Shown here: positions 53,201 to 60,960 of the stretch, piece by piece
Layout: every line of letters starts with the position of its first letter
Numbering within the stretch: the first letter of the stretch is position 1
DNA from: an uncultured bacterium
GTDB taxonomy: Bacteria; Planctomycetota; GCA-002687715
Direction of reading: 5' to 3'
Assembly: GCA_902826835.1 (NCBI GenBank)
Contig: CADEGH010000001.1
Coordinates: forward strand, 62,001-126,000
Length of the DNA stretch: 64,000 bases
Translations under genes and position numbers: made by a program
Notes under the pieces: model-generated
Told to the model about the DNA's origin: nothing
Seen by the model: the letters and a program-made list of their open reading frames with translations, nothing else
Database searches by the model: none

Positions 53201-56060
53201 CTGCGGCGGGGAGTCGGACGGAGCGGGGTCGAAGTCTCTCCCTTAGGCACCGGCCGGTCACACTGCGCTCGCACTCCTGAATAGCGTCCAACGAGCCCGC
53301 GAAGACCAGTTCACCGCCCCCTCTTCCCCCCGCTGGCCCGAGGTCGATGATCCAGTCGGCATTTTGAATGACGTCGAGATTGTGCTCGATGACGACCACG
53401 GTGTTACCCGCGTCGACCAGCCCCCGCAGGGCGAGCAAAAGTCTCCGCGTGTCATGGAAGTGGAGGCCAGTGGTCGGCTCGTCCAAAAGATAGAGCGTAC
53501 GCCCGGTGGCGGGCCGGTGGAGTTCACTCGCGAGCTTGATGCGCTGAGCTTCACCACCGGATACGGTAGTACTCGGCTGGCCGAGTTTCATGTATCCGAG
53601 GCCCACCGACTCGAGAGTCCCCAGAATGCGCACGATTTTCGGGTGGTTGGCGAAGAAGGCCAATGCCTCAGAAACCGTCATCTCCAAGACATCGGTGATG
53701 TTCTTCCCACGGTAGAGAATTTCGAGCGTCGCCACATTGAATCGCTTGCCGCCACAATGGTCGCAGGGGACAGTGACGTTTGCGAGGAATTGCATTTCGA
53801 TCGATTGGACTCCCGCACCACCACACTCCTCGCACCGTCCTCCCTTCACGTTGAAACTGAATCGTCCCTTGGCCCATCCTCGAGTTTTAGACTCGGGGAG
53901 CCCCGCATAGAGGTCGCGCACCAAGTCGAAGAGCTTGGTGTAGGTAGCAGGATTGCTGCGGGGGGTTCTCCCGATCGGGGCCTGGTCGATCTCGATCACC
54001 TTGTCGAGCAAGTCCAGACCCTCCACCCGATCGTGGTCGAGTGGCATCAATTCGGACCCGTGGAATTCCTTGGCCAATACTCGTTTCAAGATCCCGTCGA
54101 CCAGAGTGCTCTTGCCGGATCCGGAGGCCCCCGTCACACAGGTGAAGACACCGAGCGGGAAGGCGACGTCGATATTCTTGAGGTTATTGGCGCGAGCCCC
54201 TCGGATCGTGACCGATGCCGATCCCGGCACGCGGCCTCGCCCCGGCACCTCGATTTTTTCCCGCCCCGACAAATACGCGCCGGTGATCGATCGATCCGAT
54301 CGTTCGAGATCCCGGGCGCTTCCGACCGCGACGATTTCGCCTCCCAGCGCGCCCGCGCCCGGACCGACGTCGATGACCAAATCCGACCTGCGGATGGTCT
54401 CTTCGTCGTGCTCCACCACGATTACGGTATTGCCGACGTCCCGGAGATCTTCCAGGGTTTCGATCAACCGCTGGTTGTCGCTCTGATGCAGGCCGATCGA
54501 CGGCTCGTCCAGAACGTAGAGAATGCCACGGAGTTGCGAGCCGACCTGCGTCGCCAAGCGGATGCGCTGGGATTCACCGCCCGACAGGGTGCAAACGCCC
54601 CGATCCAGCGCGAGATACCCTAGTCCCACCCGAGAGAGAAATCGCAGGCGATTTTCCAGCTCCTTGAGGAGTCGCTCGCCTACCGGAACCTCCGGCCCTT
54701 GAAGAACGACCGACCCGATGAAGCCGCGGAGCTCCTCCACGGTCATTTTGGAAACCGCCCCGATTCCGAGCTCCCGAAAGCGCACCGAAAGCGCTTCGGA
54801 GCGCAGCCTCGCTCCCTGACAGTCGGGGCAGGTCATGGTCGACAAATACGGTTCGATGGCCGCTTTTTGACTCTCGCTCCAGAGGCGACGGAGCAGCGGG
54901 ATCACACCCTCCCACTCTCGCTGTTCACGTCGCCGGTAGCGAAGTCGCTTGCCTTCGAACTTCAGGTCCAGATCGACCAATTGCCTCGGTTCACCGAGGA
55001 TCAGGACCTTGCGCTCTCGCTCGGTCAGCTTTCGTATCGGCACGTCGGTTCGCACCTTGATGCTCGAGCACACCTGGGCCAGCAGGTCTTTTCCGAGGTG
55101 CCGCCCTAACGCCAGCCCGGCCGAACGGGAGGGGGCGATCGCCCCTTCGTCGATCGAAAGCGAGCGGTCCGGAACGACCAGTCTTTCGTCGACATCGCGC
55201 GTTTCTCCGAGGCCGTCGCACTTCGGGCAAGCGCCGTGGGGGCTATTGAACGAAAACGCACGAGGCTCGAGTTCCGGGACGTCGACGCCGCACGCTCCGC
55301 AAGCGAGGCGGGCCGAAAACACGAGAATGCGATCGGCCAAGAGTGCCGAGACCTGCCCCTTGCCCAGCGCGAACCCTTTCTCGATCCCCTCGACGAGTCG
55401 ACTCCGTTTGTCCGCATCGACCTTGAGTCGATCGACGATGACCTCGATAGTGTGACGCTCGTAGCGTTTGAGGCTGATCGGCTCGTCGAGTCGCAGAATG
55501 ACGCCATCGATGCGGGCGCGAACCCACCCTTGCTTGCGCAGGTCTTCGAGTTCCTTCCTGTATTCGCCTTTGCGATCCCGAATGATCGGCGCCAGAATTT
55601 GCACATTCTGACCTGTGGCATCTTTTTGCAACCGATCCACCACCTGATCGGGAGTTTGTGCGGAGATGATTTGCCCGCATTGCGGGCAGTGGGGTGTCCC
55701 CAAGCGGGAATAGAGCAATCGCAGGTGGTCGTAGATCTCGGTTGTCGTACCGACGGTCGACCTGGGATTGGTATTCACCGTCTTCTGGTCGATCGAGACG
55801 GTCGGAGAAAGACCCTCGATTTCGTCGACGCGCGGCTTCTCCGCCTGGCCCAAGAACTGGCGCGCGTACGCCGACAGGGACTCGACGAAGCGCCTCTGTC
55901 CCTCCTGGCAGATGGTGTCGAAGGCGAGGGAGGATTTGCCCGAGCCCGAAACCCCGGTGAAGGTGGTGAGCGAACCACGCGGAATCGCGACGTCGACCCC
56001 TTTGAGGTTGTGCTCTCGAGCCCCCCGCACCACGATGTGAGTTTGAGTCGCCAAGCACAC
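50265..56060 (-). CDS. uvrA: Tandem-fused excinuclease UvrA (two UvrA units in one chain)
   Basis: 1,931 residues from a GTG at 56060, about twice the usual UvrA. It is two complete copies in tandem, roughly residues 1-950 and 970-1931. Walker A motifs are near 36, 643, 995 and 1617 (GVSGSGKS, GASGSGKS, GPSGSGKT, GVSGSGKS). ABC signatures near 493, 837, 1467 and 1806 are LSGGESQRIRL, VSGGEAQRIKL, LSGGEAQRIRL and LSGGEAQRLKL. Both halves keep CxxC...CxxC zinc modules (for example GRCEECGGAG and GRCSACEGRG). UvrA normally works as a homodimer; here one chain could form the pseudo-dimer. Chlamydial UvrA is also a fused double-length form (from memory). It is between an ACT protein gene and the XPB gene on the same strand. 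Confidence 0.95.
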   Translation of the reverse strand: MCLATQTHIVVRGAREHNLKGVDVAIPRGSLTTFTGVSGSGKSSLAFDTICQEGQRRFVESLSAYARQFLGQAEKPRVDEIEGLSPTVSIDQKTVNTNPRSTVGTTTEIYDHLRLLYSRLGTPHCPQCGQIISAQTPDQVVDRLQKDATGQNVQILAPIIRDRKGEYRKELEDLRKQGWVRARIDGVILRLDEPISLKRYERHTIEVIVDRLKVDADKRSRLVEGIEKGFALGKGQVSALLADRILVFSARLACGACGVDVPELEPRAFSFNSPHGACPKCDGLGETRDVDERLVVPDRSLSIDEGAIAPSRSAGLALGRHLGKDLLAQVCSSIKVRTDVPIRKLTERERKVLILGEPRQLVDLDLKFEGKRLRYRRREQREWEGVIPLLRRLWSESQKAAIEPYLSTMTCPDCQGARLRSEALSVRFRELGIGAVSKMTVEELRGFIGSVVLQGPEVPVGERLLKELENRLRFLSRVGLGYLALDRGVCTLSGGESQRIRLATQVGSQLRGILYVLDEPSIGLHQSDNQRLIETLEDLRDVGNTVIVVEHDEETIRRSDLVIDVGPGAGALGGEIVAVGSARDLERSDRSITGAYLSGREKIEVPGRGRVPGSASVTIRGARANNLKNIDVAFPLGVFTCVTGASGSGKSTLVDGILKRVLAKEFHGSELMPLDHDRVEGLDLLDKVIEIDQAPIGRTPRSNPATYTKLFDLVRDLYAGLPESKTRGWAKGRFSFNVKGGRCEECGGAGVQSIEMQFLANVTVPCDHCGGKRFNVATLEILYRGKNITDVLEMTVSEALAFFANHPKIVRILGTLESVGLGYMKLGQPSTTVSGGEAQRIKLASELHRPATGRTLYLLDEPTTGLHFHDTRRLLLALRGLVDAGNTVVVIEHNLDVIQNADWIIDLGPAGGRGGGELVFAGSLDAIQECERSVTGRCLRERLRPRSVRLPAAAAPSVVRDRAIDGDIRIEGASLHNLKRVSVRFPAGKMSVVTGPSGSGKTSLAFDTLFAEGQRRFVECLSTYARQFLGRLERPPLDRIEGLAPAIAIDQKTAGRNPRSTVATTTEIHDYLRLLWARLGTSHCPECDRALAAATPESAAAALLSSGIGVKGSILAPLWLSRLETKSVLASAKELATHSEILRKEGFVRVLIDGVEFRLDQPLPALARVREVFLVVDRVVAKDSAKTRIRDGFAQAFREGRSMAAFQPMQGDLRWFSEAIACLDCGWFSTEELTPRHFSFNSHQGACSDCQGLGMRLRCDPDRLIVRPDLPLFEGALVDRPGDFIARQDSYFRTTALALIAKEGGDPESPYSALSKSVRTAILHGYDGDLPIKYESSRSDREESWSMQVTWKGLCTYVEDWHRNATNDWWLDQLEPLMRRDECTGCHGERLQPGARAVRVHGVRIGELGRMTVRSALNWVKSLHFRGSEALIAEQVVKELIHRIGFLESVGLDYLTLNRGSTTLSGGEAQRIRLATQIGNRLTGVIYVLDEPTIGLHPRDTQRLLGTLQELRDLGNTVIVVEHDLETIDRADWVVDMGPGAGQHGGQVVFQGTLDEFVTSGSLTASYVTGRQSVSPPRPARGPANKRLKLEGMKANNLKMPSLEVPLGRLVAVTGVSGSGKSSLVIETLGPAVAARLKKERASKGSVQVRGAEALGAVIVVDQSPVGTSPKSNPASYLGVMDDIREIMAGAPLAKLRGYSAGRFSFNTAEGRCSACEGRGQTKIEMHFLPDVWLECDSCQGRRYERATLEVLYRGKSIADILRMEVDEAVLFFENHRKVAEMLRWLSDVGLGYLQLGQAATTLSGGEAQRLKLARELGGKGKVPTLYLLDEPTTGLHFDDIAKLLSVLHRLVDQGHTVVLIEHNLDVIQSADWILDLGPEGGDRGGELMVAGTPDEVSRHFGSATGEALAEHRLRRAANVAKRESSHEPAC

Positions 56061-56125
56061 TCCCCGGCGTGACGGCCGAAAGCCGCCAACGCGAGCACCT
56101 GTCGCAATCGGGACCCGGAACTACC

Positions 56126-56584
56126 TCAAGAGCGGTGAAGGTCCTGCTCGTCCATGAGGCGGAATCCGTGGCGCCGCAACGCCTCGGCGGCGGTGGACGA
56201 CCCATCCACATGGACGACCGCCACTCCTCCCCCGTCCCCGGCTAGGAACATGGGATAGACGTAGTGGATGTTGATCTCGGCCTGAATGAGGGCACGACAC
56301 ATCGCGAGAAGGCTCGAGCGACCTGGCGGCAACACCACCGCCAAGGCTGTGGATTCCGCGACCGCGTATCCGTCGGCAGTCAGCGCCCGGCGGGCTTCGT
56401 CTTGACGATCAACGATGAGGCGAACGGTGGCGAAGTCGGCACTGTCGGCGACGGAGAGTGCGAGAACCGAAACGCCCGCTTGATCCAACGTCTTGAGCAG
56501 TTCCCGCAATTGCCCGACCCGATTCTGGAGGAAGACGGCCAATTGGGTGACCGAAGGATCTTCGAAATCTCGCGCCGTTTCCAT
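56126..56584 (-). CDS. Tandem ACT domain protein
   Basis: 152 residues. Two ACT-like units: residues about 12-75 (LAVFLQNRVGQLRELLKTLD, VSVLALSVADSADFATVRLIV) and 80-140 (LAVVLPPGRSSLLAMCRAL, NIHYVYPMFLAGDGGGVAVVHV). ACT pairs bind amino acids and regulate enzymes; the order resembles stand-alone ACT proteins. The ligand is unknown. It lies 66 bp ahead of uvrA on the same strand and 29 bp after moaA. Confidence 0.85.
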   Translation of the reverse strand: METARDFEDPSVTQLAVFLQNRVGQLRELLKTLDQAGVSVLALSVADSADFATVRLIVDRQDEARRALTADGYAVAESTALAVVLPPGRSSLLAMCRALIQAEINIHYVYPMFLAGDGGGVAVVHVDGSSTAAEALRRHGFRLMDEQDLHRS

Positions 56585-56613
56585 AATTGAGGCTCTGAGG
56601 CGGTGGAGGTGGG

Positions 56614-57645
56614 TCAGCCGCCGCGGGTGTGCATCTCGAGACGAGGGTCGGCTCGCAAATCTTCTCGGGCCACCGAGGGAGCACGGTTCCGCAATTCCAT
56701 GCGAAGCTCCGCCCCTCGATCAGCCCGTTTTTTCCAAGCCGAAGTCAAGACCTCGACGAGCTCCGCGTCGGTGCCTGGCGCCCGCAAAGCGGTGCGTAGG
56801 TCCACTCCCGTCGGAGCGTAGAGGCAGTGATACCAAGTGCCATCTGCGGTCAGTCGACTTCGGTCGCAGTGGGTGCAGAACGGCTGGGTCATGGAGGCGA
56901 CAACGCCGAAGACCTGCCCCGACGGAGTGCGAAAACGGCGCGCGGGTGCCGAAAGCTCAGTGTCCCGTAGAGGCTCCACGGGGCCAACCGACGACTCCAC
57001 CTTGGCCAAGATCTCCGCTTGGGAAACCACGGCTTCGGGAGTCCAAAGCAGAGCCCCTCCCACGTCCATGTATTCGATGAAGCGGATTTCCGCCGACCAC
57101 TCCCGCGCCGCCCGAAGCAGCGCCGGAATCTCGTCGTCATTGACACCCCGGATGACGACGGTGTCCAGCTTCAGACCGGAAAAGCCGACCTTGCCGGCTT
57201 CGACAATGCCATCGAGGACCTTGGCATGTTCCTCGGAGCGGGAGAGGCTGCGAAAGCGGGCGGGGGACAGGGTGTCCAAGCTCACGGTGATTCTGTGGAG
57301 GCCCGCGTCCCGAAGGCCGCGAGCTTCACGCGCCAAGAACACGCCGTTGGTGGTGAGCGCCAGATCCTCCACGCCGGCGAGCGCCGCCACCCGTTGCACC
57401 AGGACCGGGAGGTCCGATCTCAGGAGAGGCTCACCCCCGGTGATCCGGATCCGGCTGGTTCCAAGGTCCACAAACCGGGGCAGGAGCCGCCCGATTTCCT
57501 CGAAAGTCAACAAGTCCGAACGTGGGAGCCAGCGGTACTCGGACTCGGGCATGCAGTACGAGCAGCGCAGGTTGCAGCGGTCAGTGACCGACAGCCTGAG
57601 GCTCTTCATCGGCCTACCGAAGGTGTCCACGAGCGGCGGGTTCAT
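56614..57645 (-). CDS. moaA: GTP 3',8-cyclase MoaA
   Basis: 343 residues. The radical SAM cluster motif is Cys24-X3-Cys28-X2-Cys31 (CNLRCSYC). The second iron-sulphur site is in FCTHCDRSRLTADG with a later Cys (YHCLYA). GGEPLLR and the C-terminal Gly-Gly tail (THTRGG-type end, here MHTRGG) are present. It starts molybdopterin synthesis from GTP with MoaC; no other moa gene is in the window. It is divergent from efp. Confidence 0.96.
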   Translation of the reverse strand: MNPPLVDTFGRPMKSLRLSVTDRCNLRCSYCMPESEYRWLPRSDLLTFEEIGRLLPRFVDLGTSRIRITGGEPLLRSDLPVLVQRVAALAGVEDLALTTNGVFLAREARGLRDAGLHRITVSLDTLSPARFRSLSRSEEHAKVLDGIVEAGKVGFSGLKLDTVVIRGVNDDEIPALLRAAREWSAEIRFIEYMDVGGALLWTPEAVVSQAEILAKVESSVGPVEPLRDTELSAPARRFRTPSGQVFGVVASMTQPFCTHCDRSRLTADGTWYHCLYAPTGVDLRTALRAPGTDAELVEVLTSAWKKRADRGAELRMELRNRAPSVAREDLRADPRLEMHTRGG

Positions 57646-57685
57646 CCTCGACAGAGTAGCAGAGGCCGGCTATCCGGCGCAGGCG

Positions 57686-57713
57686 TTGACGAAGTCGCCT
57701 GGAAACGTAGATT
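57686..57713 (+). promoter_or_regulatory. Sigma-70-type promoter for efp
   Basis: TTGACG (57686-57691) and TAGATT (57708-57713) are 16 bp apart. The ATG of efp lies 42 bp after the -10. The -35 matches 5 of 6 consensus bases. This is one of the better promoter candidates in the window. Confidence 0.55.
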
Positions 57714-57755
57714 CCCGCGCTTTCAGTCTCAAGCTTCGGACCCGAGTCTCCTCCC

Positions 57756-58304
57756 ATGAAGATCAACGCGCTCGACCTGCGAAGGGGCAATCTCGTGAAC
57801 CACGAGGGCCGACTCTGCGAGGTCATTTTCTGGAACATTCTGAAGAACGACCGCCGTCAGTTCGTCCAGATGAAGGTCAAGGATCTCCAGACTGGCCGCA
57901 TCGCCGAGTTCAAAGAGCACGGTGACACCAAGTGGGAAGTCCTCGAGAACAGCGTCATCGCGATCTCCCACTCTTACCGCGACGGCACCGACGAGGTCTT
58001 CTACTCGGAAGAGGGTGAAGAACTCCGTTGCCCCGTGCCGGCCGCCGAGGACGCACTCAAGTGGAAGTCGGACGCCTATCGCGGTCTCGTGGTGGAAGGC
58101 CAGCTCGTCTCCGTGTCGGCCCCGACATCCGTGATCGCGGTCGTGGCCGAGACTTCGCCCTCGATTCGAGGGGGCGGCTCCGGCATGAAAGACGCGGTGC
58201 TCGACAACGGGCTCAAGGTGCGGGTGAACCTCCTCACCAACATTGGTGATCGGGTGCGCATCGATCCCGAGACCATGGAGTTCAAGGAACGCATCCAGGG
58301 CTGA
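57756..58304 (+). CDS. efp: Elongation factor P with an unusual loop tip
   Basis: 182 residues, the EF-P length, with the N-terminal KOW-like domain (MKINALDLRRGNLVNHEGR, VKDLQTG) and two OB domains ending KVRVNLLTNIGDRVRIDPET. EF-P helps ribosomes through proline runs using a modified residue at the tip of a loop. In E. coli this loop is PGKG with Lys34. Here the aligned stretch is ILKNDRRQF (about residues 28-36), with no PGKG; an Asp32 falls where Lys34 would be, beside Lys30, Arg33 and Arg34. The gene is still clearly an EF-P by the rest of its sequence. It has its own promoter and is followed by two terminator hairpins. Confidence 0.94.
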   Translation: MKINALDLRRGNLVNHEGRLCEVIFWNILKNDRRQFVQMKVKDLQTGRIAEFKEHGDTKWEVLENSVIAISHSYRDGTDEVFYSEEGEELRCPVPAAEDALKWKSDAYRGLVVEGQLVSVSAPTSVIAVVAETSPSIRGGGSGMKDAVLDNGLKVRVNLLTNIGDRVRIDPETMEFKERIQG

Positions 58305-58323
58305 TCGGGGGGCTCCAACGCAA

Positions 58324-58358
58324 AACGGCTGTGACCACCGAAGGGGATCACAGCCGTT
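58324..58358 (+). terminator. Terminator hairpin after efp
   Basis: AACGGCTGTGA (58324-58334) pairs perfectly with TCACAGCCGTT (58348-58358), an 11-bp stem, followed by GCTGTTT. It lies 20 bp after the efp stop. Confidence 0.75.
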
Positions 58359-58366
58359 GCTGTTTC

Positions 58367-58389
58367 CGGGAAGGACTATCGCCTTCCCG
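58367..58389. terminator. Second hairpin between convergent genes
   Basis: CGGGAAGG (58367-58374) and CCTTCCCG (58382-58389) form an 8-bp perfect stem around a seven-base loop. It lies just after the stop of the 58404 gene (minus strand) and could serve either direction. No long T-tract follows. Confidence 0.5.
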
Positions 58390-58403
58390 AGCGCAAGACC
58401 CGA

Positions 58404-59555
58404 TCAGAAGAACGAGTAGTAAGCGGTCGCGTCGTAGCCGAAGCCGGTCGTCGTGTATTGGGTGCGGAAGAACTCGGTAGTGATGGCCGGCAAATCCCAC
58501 GGATTGTTAAAGCCGGCAGTGTAGAAAAGCATTCCGATCAGTCCGTACCACTCGTAGTACATCCGGTTCACACTGCCCGGAACGAACTGACTGATCCAGC
58601 TGCTGAAATCGCTCTGCTGTTGGATCGGGCTCAGACCCCCACCAGGGGTGATTCCAACGAGGATGTCGTACTGCGCCGCCGGATTGAACTGGCTCTGGCG
58701 AATTCGAATGTTGCCAATAGGAGCAGCATCAACCTCGATGATGAAGGTGTGTGGAGACCCGGTGCCGTTGTATTCGCGCAGCCCCGTGAAAAGGAGGCGC
58801 ACGACGTTCGGGCTCACACTCTGGTCCAGTTGGAACTGAACACTTCCACCAAACTGAGGCTCCAGGTCGGTCCAGTAGCCGGCGATGCGAGGCACCCCCG
58901 TTTGGAAGTCAGTCGGGGTGGGCGTGAAGTCCATGTTCGGGTTGGCGAAGCTCATGAGTCCGTCGGCTTCGACATAAAAGCTCGAGTACGATTGACCGTA
59001 GAACGGAATCGTCACGCCGTAGGGCGCGAGGTTCACGTTGATTCCTGCGGATCCATTCGCCCCCACGCTGAGATTCATGGACACCAATCCGGGGGCGACC
59101 ACGAGCTGGGTTCCCTGGGTCACCGCGAAACCGACGGCTGAACTCGGATCTTCCATGGCGCCTTGGAAGCAGCGCTGACTGTTCAGAGCCAAAGAGCCAG
59201 GCGGATTCAAATTGATCGTCAAGGCCCCGGTCGCATCCAGGCGGTAGGCGGGATTCAGAAACCCGTTCAGGCTGTAGGTCATCCCCGTCAAGTTGAGGTC
59301 GACGAGGTTGGTTCCCCAGACCAGGCCGGCAGGCAAGAAGCTGGCGTTATTGCCGACCACGAACCGAGCATTGGGCAGCCCTCCGAGCTGGAGAGTCGAA
59401 GGAAGGCCCCGCGGGAGTTGTACACCCATGACAGGGCTGGGCGGACCAACCTGGCCGTTGATCGTCATGCTGGCTGACGGCAGGTTGGGTTGCTGAGCAA
59501 CCAACATCATCGAAAGGCCGATCACCGAAAGCAGCGAACCAGCAACTCGAACCAT
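58404..59555 (-). CDS. Secreted protein with nidogen-like region
   Basis: 383 residues from the ATG at 59555, which is preceded by AAGGAG at eight bases. The signal peptide is clear (MVRVAGSLLSVIGLSMMLVA). A middle part is strand-rich. Residues of about 200-315 resemble a nidogen (NIDO) domain: IPFYGQSYSSFYVEADGLMSF, GVPRIAGYWTDLEP, and GSVQFQLDQ, a pattern typical of extracellular adhesion proteins. The C-terminus is Tyr/Phe-rich. Function is likely surface attachment or structure, but this is inferred. An upstream in-frame ATG at 59591 is disfavoured by the ribosome-binding site. Confidence 0.82.
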   Translation of the reverse strand: MVRVAGSLLSVIGLSMMLVAQQPNLPSASMTINGQVGPPSPVMGVQLPRGLPSTLQLGGLPNARFVVGNNASFLPAGLVWGTNLVDLNLTGMTYSLNGFLNPAYRLDATGALTINLNPPGSLALNSQRCFQGAMEDPSSAVGFAVTQGTQLVVAPGLVSMNLSVGANGSAGINVNLAPYGVTIPFYGQSYSSFYVEADGLMSFANPNMDFTPTPTDFQTGVPRIAGYWTDLEPQFGGSVQFQLDQSVSPNVVRLLFTGLREYNGTGSPHTFIIEVDAAPIGNIRIRQSQFNPAAQYDILVGITPGGGLSPIQQQSDFSSWISQFVPGSVNRMYYEWYGLIGMLFYTAGFNNPWDLPAITTEFFRTQYTTTGFGYDATAYYSFF

Positions 59556-59719
59556 GGGGCGCGTCTCCTTAAGGGATGACTTGACTTTCATAGGAAGGGC
59601 ATGCGGCAAGAACCGTCTGTGATCCTACAGGAAGGTACCGGGAATCGCTACCAACGGATTCCGGATTTTCCCCGGGCGGGGGGAGTGAAGCCCAGGCGGA
59701 ATTGCGACGAAGTAGGGTC

Positions 59720-60178
59720 ATGAGGCACCCCGCTGCTTTTTTCTCACTCTTGGTGCTGGTTTTTCCACCTCCCCTCCTCGCGGATTCGATAACCCTGAAA
59801 AACGGAGCCCGGTTCGAGGGAAAGGTCGTAGCGGAGACCCCGGAGTTGGTCACGCTGGTCGGAAAGCACGGGGAAATCCGCTTCAAGCGCTCCGAGATCA
59901 CGGAAATCAAGATCGACCCAGCCGCCTCCGAGGGGGAGTCGCCAAGCCAATCCAAGGCCCCCGTTGCGCCCGGCGGCAATGCGGCGCCTGCCAAGGCCCC
60001 CAAGGCTGGTCCAAACGGGGCCGCCCGTGGCACCCCCGCTACGCCCCCCAAGACCGGCAAAACCGGCGGTGCCAAGTCCCCGCCCCCCGCCGTGAAACCC
60101 AAACCCAGGCCAACCTCGGGCCCCGCCAAGCGGACCGAGCCCAGTGCCCCCGCTGGCGGGCCTCCTCCGTCGCCTTAG
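59720..60178 (+). CDS. Small exported protein with SH3-like domain and Pro/Ala tail
   Basis: 152 residues from the ATG at 59720; a TTG at 59702 would add six. A signal peptide (about 1-20) is followed by a small beta module (ITLKNGARFEGKVVAETPE, VTLVGKHGEIRFKRSEITEI) and then a long low-complexity tail of Pro, Ala, Gly and Lys. The module resembles the SH3-like or LSm-like exported domains often seen in planctomycetes. Function unknown. Its stop overlaps the stop of the convergent IMPase gene (TTAG). Confidence 0.75.
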   Translation: MRHPAAFFSLLVLVFPPPLLADSITLKNGARFEGKVVAETPELVTLVGKHGEIRFKRSEITEIKIDPAASEGESPSQSKAPVAPGGNAAPAKAPKAGPNGAARGTPATPPKTGKTGGAKSPPPAVKPKPRPTSGPAKRTEPSAPAGGPPPSP

Positions 60179-60960
60179 ACCGGCCGGATGGGCTGACCAA
60201 GCACCCGCAGGAGCTCGGCGTGCAAAGTCGAATTAGCCGCCACGATCGATCGCCCAAATAGCCACTCCTGCCCTCCCCGTCGGTCAGTCACCACCCCCCC
60301 GGCCTCGCTCACGAGGAGCGCTCCGGCAGCGACATCCCAAGGCGCGAGCTGCCACTCCCAAAACCCGTCGAATCGGCCCGCCGCCACCCAGGCCAAGTCA
60401 AGAGCAGCCGCGCCGAATCGTCGCAGCCCTCGCGACTCTCGCGACATCCGCCGCCAGTGCTCGGTGTTGTCGTCCTCCAATTCTTCGAGACGGTACGCGA
60501 AACCCGTGGCCAGGAGGGCTTCCGAAAGCCTCTCTTCGGTGCGCACCCGAAGACGCTCTTGCCCACTCCAGGCACCGGCTCCGCGCTCGGCGGTGTAGCA
60601 CTCTCCGGACGCGGGATTGAGGACACATGACAACTGCGGAAGTCCATCCTGGACGAAGGCGATCGACACCGCGAACTGGGGGATTCCGTAGACAAAATTG
60701 GTGGTGCCATCCAGCGGGTCGACGATCCAGGCCGGCCCGCTCGAAATGACCTGCGCCGCCGATTCCTCGGCCACGATCCCGTGCCCGGGGAAACTCCGCC
60801 TCAGGGCATCCACGATGTAAGCCTCCGACTCGCGGTCGGCGGCGGATACGAGATCGCGAGCACCCTTCTTTTCGACGGTCAGCAAGCGTCCGAAGTGCCG
60901 CATGAGAATCTCGCCAGCCGCTCGCGCCAGCCCCACGACGCCGTCCACCGTCGGTCTCAA
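60175..60960 (-). CDS. Inositol monophosphatase family protein
   Basis: 261 residues from a TTG at 60960 that overlaps the rarA stop (TTGA); an ATG at 61014 would add 18 residues but lies inside rarA. Metal-binding motifs are complete: AEESA (Glu65-Glu66 region), WIVDPLDGTTNFVYG and WDVAAGALLVSEAGG. Members hydrolyse inositol phosphates, PAP or fructose bisphosphate. The exact substrate is unknown. It is convergent with the small exported protein. Confidence 0.93.
   Translation of the reverse strand: MRPTVDGVVGLARAAGEILMRHFGRLLTVEKKGARDLVSAADRESEAYIVDALRRSFPGHGIVAEESAAQVISSGPAWIVDPLDGTTNFVYGIPQFAVSIAFVQDGLPQLSCVLNPASGECYTAERGAGAWSGQERLRVRTEERLSEALLATGFAYRLEELEDDNTEHWRRMSRESRGLRRFGAAALDLAWVAAGRFDGFWEWQLAPWDVAAGALLVSEAGGVVTDRRGGQEWLFGRSIVAANSTLHAELLRVLGQPIRPV

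Noticed and set aside
50280..53246. An open frame of 988 codons on the plus strand, antisense to uvrA
   Set aside because: It lies wholly within the second half of uvrA and has low-complexity, His/Arg/Gln-rich sequence without motifs. Long antisense frames are expected in GC-rich genes.
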